Assembly (NCBI RefSeq): GCF_001507435.1
Contig: NZ_LMWH01000280.1
Span: 1 to 15,693 of the forward strand
Length of the DNA: 15,693 nt
Direction of reading: 5' to 3'
DNA from: Streptomyces sp. NRRL F-5122
Lineage (GTDB): Bacteria; Actinomycetota; Actinomycetes; Streptomycetales; Streptomycetaceae
The position numbers and the translations under genes are program-made. Shown here one piece after another: positions 7,198 through 12,253 of this stretch. The notes beneath the pieces were generated by a model, which had not been told where the DNA came from, ran no database searches, and saw only the letters and a program-made list of their open reading frames with translations. Positions within the stretch are counted from its first letter, which is position 1. Every line of letters begins with the position of its first letter.

Positions 7198-8154
7198 TCA
7201 GACGCGGCGGCGCAGGAGCAGCACGGTGACGACCGTGAGGAGAGCGGCGAGGCCGCCGAGGACGGCGGTGTCGATCCACTGGAAGGTCCAGTAGTCGCCG
7301 GCCGGGTTGGCCTCGTAGAAGCGGGCCACGTACCCGTGCGCCGCCATGCACTCCTTGAGCTGGGCGCCGGACGGGTAGGGGCAGTTCAACACGTCGTCGT
7401 GGCGGCCGGTAGCGGTGATCAGGCCGTAGTTGCCGGCCGACCACTTCTCACCCATCGGCGGTTTGGGGATGCTGCCGGCGCTGACGTAGGTGTGTGGTGG
7501 GACCAGCAGCCGGGCCCAGTGCGTCCACTCCAGTAGGAGCGTCAGCACGCCCGTCACCAGAAGGGTCAGACCCATCGCTGCCAGGACCCGGCGGGCCAGC
7601 AGGCCCAGCAGGGTGCCGGCAGCCAGGCCGAACAAGGCGGCCGCCACGACGCGGGGACCCGAGCCGCTCAGAGCCGTGTTGTCGTACCAGAACAGGCCGT
7701 AGCTCCGGTCGGCGGCCGGCCGCCACCACCAGGCGAACACACCCGCGGCCAGCCCCGAGAGGATGGTGGTGATCGCTGCGGCCAGGGCGAACCGGGAGAT
7801 GAACCACTGACCGGGGCTCACGCCCTGAGCGAGGACCATGCGGTGTGTGCCCAGTTCCCGGTCGCGGCCCAGCAGCGGGGCGCCCCAGAAGACGCCGATG
7901 ACGACAGGCAGGGCGATGTTCAGCGCTCCGAGGTACTTCAGCGGCTCGATGTCCAGCAGCAGCGGCAGGCCGGTGTCGGACCGCGTGCAGTACAGCGGCC
8001 CGGTGGCGCAGTGGTCGAACAGCCCGCTGTGCAGGGCGTCCAGCATGCCTGAGCGGTAGTACGCAGCGATCGCCGCGGCGACGACGAGGGCGGCCGCGCC
8101 GATACCGGCCGACACGCGCTGCTGGCGCCATGCGAGCCAGAAGGAGCCCTTCAT
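7198..8154 (-). CDS. ABC transporter permease (ABC-2 type)
   Basis: The 318-residue membrane protein has about six hydrophobic segments (about 16-32, 75-95, 121-143, 167-187, 190-210 and 295-314), the layout of a half-size ABC-2 permease. The cytoplasmic stretch RDRELGTHRMVLAQGVSPGQW (98-117) is the conserved segment of actinobacterial permeases paired with YtrA-type regulators. Two outside loops carry cysteines (C49 and C56 in one, C258 and C269 in the other), which could form disulfides. Its ATG overlaps the ATPase stop by 4 bases (ATGA at 8151-8154), so the two proteins form one transporter. The substrate is unknown. In related systems the transporter responds to cell-wall antibiotics or membrane stress, so export or lipid-related functions are possible. 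Confidence 0.85.
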   Translation of the reverse strand: MKGSFWLAWRQQRVSAGIGAAALVVAAAIAAYYRSGMLDALHSGLFDHCATGPLYCTRSDTGLPLLLDIEPLKYLGALNIALPVVIGVFWGAPLLGRDRELGTHRMVLAQGVSPGQWFISRFALAAAITTILSGLAAGVFAWWWRPAADRSYGLFWYDNTALSGSGPRVVAAALFGLAAGTLLGLLARRVLAAMGLTLLVTGVLTLLLEWTHWARLLVPPHTYVSAGSIPKPPMGEKWSAGNYGLITATGRHDDVLNCPYPSGAQLKECMAAHGYVARFYEANPAGDYWTFQWIDTAVLGGLAALLTVVTVLLLRRRV

Positions 8155-9062
8155 GCCGCCGCCTTAGTCCGCTCGGCGGGCGCGGGGTGCCCCGGCTCAC
8201 CTGGCTGGAGGTAGCCGATCAGGACGTCCTCCAGCCTGGGCCGTTCGACGTGCCAGTCGCCGCGCAGCGGTCCGTGCCGCCGTATCAGGGCGGTCAGCTG
8301 TCTGCCGCTGGTACGGCTTTGCACCACGGTGTGCTGTCCGGCCAGCGTGCCGGCCTGGTCGGCGGCTCCGATCAGTACGGCATGGCTTTGGCGCAAGTCC
8401 TCGACGTCCTCGCTCAGCTTGATGCGGCCGTCCTGCAGGACCAGCACCCAGTCGCAGATTTCCTCGAGTTCGGGCAGGACGTGCGAGGACAGCACGATGT
8501 TGATGCCGCGCTCCGCGGCCTCGGCCATCAGCCCCGCCATGATCTCGCCTCGTGCTACGGGATCGAGGTCGGCCAACGGCTCATCAAGAAGAAGGAGTTC
8601 GGGTCGCTTGCCCAGCGCCAGGGCGAGCGCGACGCGAGTGCGCCGCCCGGGGGACAGCTCGCCGATGCGGGCGTGGAACGGGATGTCGCCCTCGCGGACG
8701 ATCCGCTCGGCGGTGGTCCGGTCCCACGAGGAGTTCAGCTTCTCGCCCATCAACAGGGTGTCCGCCACGGTGAAACGCGGATAGAGCGGCTTGTCCTGGG
8801 TGAGCAGAGCAACACGGGCGCGGGCCTCGGACGTGCCGGGTACGGCACCCAGCACACGCAACTGCCCGGATCCGGGTCGCAGCAGGCCGCCGGCCAGGTG
8901 CAGCAGGGTGCTCTTGCCGGCACCGTTGCGTCCGACGAGTGCCGTGATACGACCGCCGGGCACCGTGAACTCGCAGTCCTGCAGGGCCCGGCCGCCCCGC
9001 CGCCGGTATTGGAATCCCAGCCCCCTGGCGCACAGCGCGACCGACGCGTCAGGCCCGGTCAT
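8151..9062 (-). CDS. ABC transporter ATP-binding protein
   Basis: This 303-residue ATPase has Walker A GRNGAGKS (44-51), Q-loop Q89, Walker B LLLLDEP (156-162) with catalytic E161, and the H-loop H194 in LSSHVLPE. The signature motif is ELSPGRRTR (135-143) in place of LSGGQ, a divergence common in ATPases of GntR-linked ABC-2 exporters. The C-terminal 80 residues form the extra domain typical of bacitracin/CcmA-like export ATPases and end in a low-complexity tail. The gene overlaps its neighbours on both sides by ATGA, with the regulator upstream and the permease downstream, so all three are coupled. Family function is ATP-driven transport with the permease encoded next to it. The identification as an ATPase is firm; the cargo is unknown. 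Confidence 0.93.
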   Translation of the reverse strand: MTGPDASVALCARGLGFQYRRRGGRALQDCEFTVPGGRITALVGRNGAGKSTLLHLAGGLLRPGSGQLRVLGAVPGTSEARARVALLTQDKPLYPRFTVADTLLMGEKLNSSWDRTTAERIVREGDIPFHARIGELSPGRRTRVALALALGKRPELLLLDEPLADLDPVARGEIMAGLMAEAAERGINIVLSSHVLPELEEICDWVLVLQDGRIKLSEDVEDLRQSHAVLIGAADQAGTLAGQHTVVQSRTSGRQLTALIRRHGPLRGDWHVERPRLEDVLIGYLQPGEPGHPAPAERTKAAA

Positions 9063-9490
9063 GCGTCCTCCTTCTTTCGCTCCCGGTCACCCGGGGTTGT
9101 GCTGTCGTGCTTGCTGTCGTAGGCGTCCAGGGCGGCTGTGACCAGGGCGAGGACATCGGCCCGCTCCAGCCCCGCGGCCCGTGCGCGCGTGACCCAGTCG
9201 GCGATTTCCCCGCGCAGCGGGGAGTCGTCCTCCACGCCGGGCCGGGCGAGCGACCGTGTCACGAAGGTCCCGAGGCCGCGGCGCAGTTCGACCAGGCCGG
9301 CCTGCTCCATGTCGCGGTAGGCCCGCAGCACGGTGTTGGGGTTGATGGCGGTCGCCGCCACTACCTCCTTGGCCGTGGGCAGCTTGTCCCCGACCTGCAG
9401 GGTGCCCATCCGGAGCGCCCGTTCGGTCTGCTCCACGATCTGCACGTAGGCCGGAACACCGCTGCCACGGTCGATCCGGTAGTCGATCAC
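9059..9490 (-). CDS. GntR-family transcription regulator, YtrA subfamily
   Basis: The 143-residue protein has a GntR winged helix at about 11-78: GVPAYVQIVEQTERALRMG, then the helix-turn-helix KLPTAKEVVAATAINPNTVL and the wing GLVELRRGLGTFVT. The remaining 60 residues form the short helical C-terminal region typical of the YtrA subfamily, which has no large effector domain. YtrA regulators usually repress their own operon, which encodes an ABC transporter, exactly as found here (ATGA overlap with the ATPase at 9059-9062). The start is GTG at 9490, with GAGGAAGG about 6 bases upstream. A perfect 12-base inverted repeat just upstream (9506-9547) is the likely operator, so autorepression is likely. 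The inducer is unknown; cell-envelope antibiotics induce related systems. Confidence 0.92.
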   Translation of the reverse strand: MIDYRIDRGSGVPAYVQIVEQTERALRMGTLQVGDKLPTAKEVVAATAINPNTVLRAYRDMEQAGLVELRRGLGTFVTRSLARPGVEDDSPLRGEIADWVTRARAAGLERADVLALVTAALDAYDSKHDSTTPGDRERKKEDA

Positions 9491-9505
9491 ATCGCCTTCC
9501 TCGGT

Positions 9506-9547
9506 TCCACCATGCTTGTACTAATGAATTAATGGAAGCATGGTGGA
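9506..9547. promoter_or_regulatory. Inverted repeat, likely GntR/YtrA operator
   Basis: TCCACCATGCTT (9506-9517) and AAGCATGGTGGA (9536-9547) are a perfect 12-base inverted repeat around an 18-base AT-rich core. The core holds TACTAATGAATTAATGG, which has the TAAT/ATTA half-site look of YtrA-type operators. It sits 16 bases upstream of the gntR start, so a bound repressor would block the promoter. The AT-rich core stands out against the GC-rich surroundings. Confidence 0.7.
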
Positions 9548-9562
9548 TGGCCTTCGGTGATG

Positions 9563-9908
9563 TCAAACACGAGAGGGGGGAGCAGCGGGGCCCGTCTCTT
9601 GCGCCCAGGACGGGAACGATGCGAGTGCGACCGCTGCTTCGTAGGCGCGGCCGTATCTGGTGGCGATGCCGCGGAAGGCCTTGAAGCGGTCAAAGCAGCG
9701 TTCGACGATATTGAGGCGGCAGGTCTCCCGGCCGAACCCTGGCGGCCGCCAGCCCCGCAGGGCCACGGTTGTGCCGGTGCCGGTGCCGGTGCCGGTGCCG
9801 GTGCCGGTGCCGGTGCCGGTGCCGCTGCCGGTCCGTCGCCTCCGCGATGGTGTGCGCGATGCCGCGTTGACGCAGGTAGGCGCGGAAGCCATGGGAACTG
9901 TAGGCCTG
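9563..9908 (-). pseudogene. IS5-type transposase relic, C-terminal part, frameshifted
   Basis: The minus strand first reads AYSSHGFRAYLRQRGIAHTI and then AEATDRQ (about 9905 to 9830), which matches the conserved AYSSRGFRAYLRRRGIxHTI block of IS5-type DDE transposases. After a hexanucleotide repeat the family continues in a different frame as RPPGFGRETCRLNIVERCF and then DRFKAFRGIATRYGRAYEAA, ending at a stop at 9563. This is the classic C-terminal 'NxVERCFxRLKxFRGxATRY' block with the catalytic Glu. The N-terminal two-thirds, including the first catalytic Asp residues, is absent, and the two parts are out of frame. It differs from the 330-510 relic, which comes from another subgroup. The gene is dead; it separates two divergent regulators. 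Confidence 0.75.
9773..9832 (+). repeat. Hexanucleotide tandem repeat (GCCGGT)10
   Basis: Eight perfect GCCGGT units run from 9773 to 9820, then one unit with a single change (GCCGCT) and one more perfect unit, giving 60 bases. The repeat lies inside the transposase relic, at the Arg/Gly-rich linker between the two conserved blocks. On the minus strand it would read as Arg-His or Gly-Thr repeats. Because the unit is six bases, copy-number change keeps the frame. It probably grew by slippage in unconstrained DNA. Confidence 0.95.
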
Positions 9909-9925
9909 ACGGCGGCGACCGCGAG

Positions 9926-9956
9926 TTGACCCTCCCCTTACGTCAGGCTGAAGGCT
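9926..9956 (+). promoter_or_regulatory. MerR-type promoter/operator with 19-base spacer
   Basis: A -35 TTGACC (9926-9931) and a weak -10 AAGGCT (9951-9956) are exactly 19 bases apart, the stretched spacer typical of promoters activated by MerR-family proteins. Within the spacer CCTTACGTCAGG (9936-9947) is a near-perfect palindrome centred where a MerR dimer binds. A GGGGGAGG ribosome binding site and the ATG at 9981 follow. This predicts that the downstream regulator controls its own operon. Confidence 0.7.
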
Positions 9957-9980
9957 GTATAGGACGAAAGGGGGAGGCGG

Positions 9981-10781
9981 ATGAGCTACTCCGTGGGACA
10001 GGTCTCGGCGTTCGCCGGGGTGACGGTACGGACGCTGCACCACTACGACAAGGCGGGGCTGCTCTCGCCCAGCGGCCGCAGCCACGCCGGCTACCGGCTC
10101 TACAGCGAAGCGGACCTGGTCCGTCTCCAGCAGATCCTCTTCTACCGCGAACTCGGTTTCTCCCTCGATCAGATCGCCGCGATCTTCAAGGACCCGCAGC
10201 CGAACGCCCTGGAGCAGCTACGGGCCCGGCAGCGCCAGCTGAGTGAGGAGATCGCCCGGCTGCAGCGGCTGGCCGAGGTGGCACAACGGGCGATACAGGT
10301 CCAGCAGACCGGGGTGGCGCTGACTCCGCAGGAACGCTTCGAAGTCTTCGGCGAGGTCGCCTTCGACCTGAGCTACGCCACCGAGGCGGAGCTGAAGTGG
10401 GCCAACTCGGACGGACAGCGCGAGGCGATGGCGCGCGCGGCCGCCCACACCAAGGAGGACTGGCGGCACCTCATGAACGAGGCCGCCGCCTGGCGCGCGG
10501 AGCTGCTCGCGGCCTTCGACGAGCAGGAGCCCGGCGGGGGTGAGCGGGCCATGGACCTCGCCGAGGAGCACCGCCTGCACATCTCACGCTGGTTCACCTC
10601 CTGCCCGCCCGACATGCACCGGCGCATCGCGGACGACTTCACCGCCGACCCGCGCGCCTTCGCCCTGGTCGTACCGCCCTCGCAGCAGCGCCCGGGCCTG
10701 GCCGCCTACCTGCGCCAGGCCATCCACGCCAACGCAGCCCGCCACACGGGCGGACCTGGCGGCATAGAGGAGGACGGATGA
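9981..10781 (+). CDS. TipA-like MerR-family drug-sensing regulator
   Basis: This 266-residue regulator has a MerR DNA-binding domain at about 2-72 (YSVGQVSAFAGVTVRTLHHYD with the helix-turn-helix, then the wing), a long dimerisation coiled coil at about 75-110, and a C-terminal TipAS-type drug-binding domain at about 113-255. Family landmarks are LTPQERFEVFGE, AHTKEDW, GLAAYLRQAI and HANAARHT. C208 in RWFTSCPPDMH aligns with the cysteine with which S. lividans TipA covalently captures thiopeptides. TipA activates its own promoter on drug binding, and the 19-base-spacer promoter upstream fits that. The internal Met that makes the short TipAS form is not conserved here; a GTG (V112) is the nearest candidate. 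The gene overlaps the glycosyltransferase by ATGA, so the two are one operon. The drug recognised is unknown. Confidence 0.9.
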   Translation: MSYSVGQVSAFAGVTVRTLHHYDKAGLLSPSGRSHAGYRLYSEADLVRLQQILFYRELGFSLDQIAAIFKDPQPNALEQLRARQRQLSEEIARLQRLAEVAQRAIQVQQTGVALTPQERFEVFGEVAFDLSYATEAELKWANSDGQREAMARAAAHTKEDWRHLMNEAAAWRAELLAAFDEQEPGGGERAMDLAEEHRLHISRWFTSCPPDMHRRIADDFTADPRAFALVVPPSQQRPGLAAYLRQAIHANAARHTGGPGGIEEDG

Positions 10782-11992
10782 GGATCCTGATCGCCGCGGC
10801 CGGATCACGCGGCGACGTCGCCCCCTACACGGGCCTGGGCGCCGCACTGCGCCGAGCCGGCCACGACGTCGCCCTGGCCACCGGGGACAATTTCGCCTGT
10901 CTCGCACGCGACGCCGGCCTGGCATGGCGCCCACTTCCCGCCGACCCGCAGGCGCACGGCGGCGTCAGGGGCAAGCGGGAACTGATGCAGGCCGCTGCCG
11001 GATTCGTCACCGAACTCGCTCAAGGCTTCGCCGACGCACTCGCCGACGGCACGGACCTGCTCCTGCTGTCGACGACCACGGCCCCGCTCGGCTGGCACCT
11101 CGCCGAGGCCACCGGCACACCGAGCCTGGGTGTCTACCTCCAACCCACCGCCTCGACCGGCGACTTCCCGCCCGTCGTCACCGGCACCCGCTCACTGGGC
11201 CGCCCCGCCAACCGCATGGCCGCACACCTCGCCTGCCGCATGGCCGACCACGTCTACGCGCAGGCGGTCACCACACTGCGCCGCCGCCTCCAGCTGCCGC
11301 CCCTGTCCCCGTCCCGGATGCGTCGGCGCAGCGAAAAGGCGAACTGGCCGATCCTGCACGGCTTCAGCACCGCGCTGGTGCCCCGCCCCCGCGACTGGCG
11401 CCCGGGCCTTGAGGTGGTGGGCAACTGGTGGCCCCACCACGATCCGGCACAACAACTGCCCGCGGACCTGGAGGACTTCCTTCGCGCCGGGCCCCGACCC
11501 GTCCTCATCGGCTTCGGGAGCATGGCGGCCGGCGACGGGGACCGGCTGAGCCGCCTCGCCGTGCACGCCCTGCGCCGCGCCGGGCTGCGCGGCATCCTCC
11601 AAGCCGGCAGCGCCCACCTCGCGGCCGACGGCGACGACGTCCTCACCATCGGGGACGTCCCCCACGCGCTGCTGTTCCCCCGGCTGGCCGCGGTCGTCCA
11701 CCACGCCGGCGCCGGCACCTCGGCCGCCGCACTGCGCGCCGCAGTGCCCGCGGTCCCCGTACCGGTGAGTGCGGATCAGCCGTTCTGGGCCGGGCGCCTT
11801 GCCGCACTGGGCGCCGCGACCGACCCGATCCCCTTCCGTGGACTGACGGCCGAACGCCTCGCCGACGCCCTCGACCATGTGGTGAAGCAGCAGTCCTACA
11901 CCCGGGCCGCCGCGCGAGCGGCACGCCACATGGCAAGCGAGGACGGAGCCGGCCGGACGCTCACGGCCATCCAGCAGCCGGCCTGTGCCTGA
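10778..11992 (+). CDS. GT1-family glycosyltransferase (UDP-glycosyltransferase/MGT-like)
   Basis: The 404-residue protein has a GT-B fold: the N-terminal acceptor half begins MRILIAAAGSRGDVAPYTGL, the characteristic opening of antibiotic, sterol and macrolide glycosyltransferases. The C-terminal donor half has VLIGFGSMAAGD (242-253). The nucleotide-sugar motif runs from about 305 to 341: HHAGAGTSAAALRAAVPAVP then VPVSADQPFWAGR, with the conserved His and the DQ pair that contacts the sugar. Relatives either decorate polyketides or inactivate macrolides by glucosylation. Here the gene is coupled by ATGA to a TipA-like drug-sensing regulator, which favours inactivation of a foreign drug or modification of a small molecule. 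No biosynthetic genes are seen nearby. The acceptor and sugar are unknown. Confidence 0.88.
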   Translation: MRILIAAAGSRGDVAPYTGLGAALRRAGHDVALATGDNFACLARDAGLAWRPLPADPQAHGGVRGKRELMQAAAGFVTELAQGFADALADGTDLLLLSTTTAPLGWHLAEATGTPSLGVYLQPTASTGDFPPVVTGTRSLGRPANRMAAHLACRMADHVYAQAVTTLRRRLQLPPLSPSRMRRRSEKANWPILHGFSTALVPRPRDWRPGLEVVGNWWPHHDPAQQLPADLEDFLRAGPRPVLIGFGSMAAGDGDRLSRLAVHALRRAGLRGILQAGSAHLAADGDDVLTIGDVPHALLFPRLAAVVHHAGAGTSAAALRAAVPAVPVPVSADQPFWAGRLAALGAATDPIPFRGLTAERLADALDHVVKQQSYTRAAARAARHMASEDGAGRTLTAIQQPACA

Positions 11993-11993
11993 T

Positions 11994-12007
11994 CCGCCTT
12001 AAGGCGG
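11994..12007 (+). terminator. Small perfect palindrome after the glycosyltransferase
   Basis: CCGCCTTAAGGCGG begins two bases after the glycosyltransferase stop codon. As RNA it gives a 5-bp GC stem with a TTAA loop. There is no T-tract, so it is a weak or factor-assisted terminator at best. A second hairpin of seven pairs (GGCCCGC/GCGGGCC) is at 12082-12096. Confidence 0.4.
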
Positions 12008-12081
12008 CTCTCGGTAACGCGCGCCGATACGACATCACTACCACCGGCCGCCGGCTTCACGAACTGACACTCGGCGTTATC

Positions 12082-12113
12082 GGCCCGCGGCGGGCCTAGG
12101 CCTGGCCTAGGCC
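12082..12113. repeat. GC hairpin and tandem palindromes GGCCTAGGCC
   Basis: GGCCCGC-G-GCGGGCC (12082-12096) is a seven-pair hairpin. It overlaps two copies of the palindrome GGCCTAGGCC (12093-12102 and 12104-12113) spaced 11 bases apart, one helical turn. This may be a terminator for the glycosyltransferase operon or a protein-binding site in front of the UvrA-like gene. The next bases, GTTTCGTCTGGATCAC, resemble an IS end, but only faintly. The rest of the 261-base gap holds no gene that I recognise. Confidence 0.4.
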
Positions 12114-12253
12114 GTTTCGTCTGGATCACCACGAGCGAGTCTGTCTTGGAGGCAGGATCAATGCTGTCGCCGAGCAGCGGAAGAGCGCTCGTGTGAGCGG
12201 GGCCCGGTGACGGCGCCTGTCGCGCGGTTCCCGGCGTGATCAGGTAATCAGGA

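Noticed and set aside
9773..9832. A CRISPR-like or protein-coding Pro-Val repeat
   Set aside because: The units are six bases with no spacers, and every frame through it belongs to a broken transposase or has no homology.
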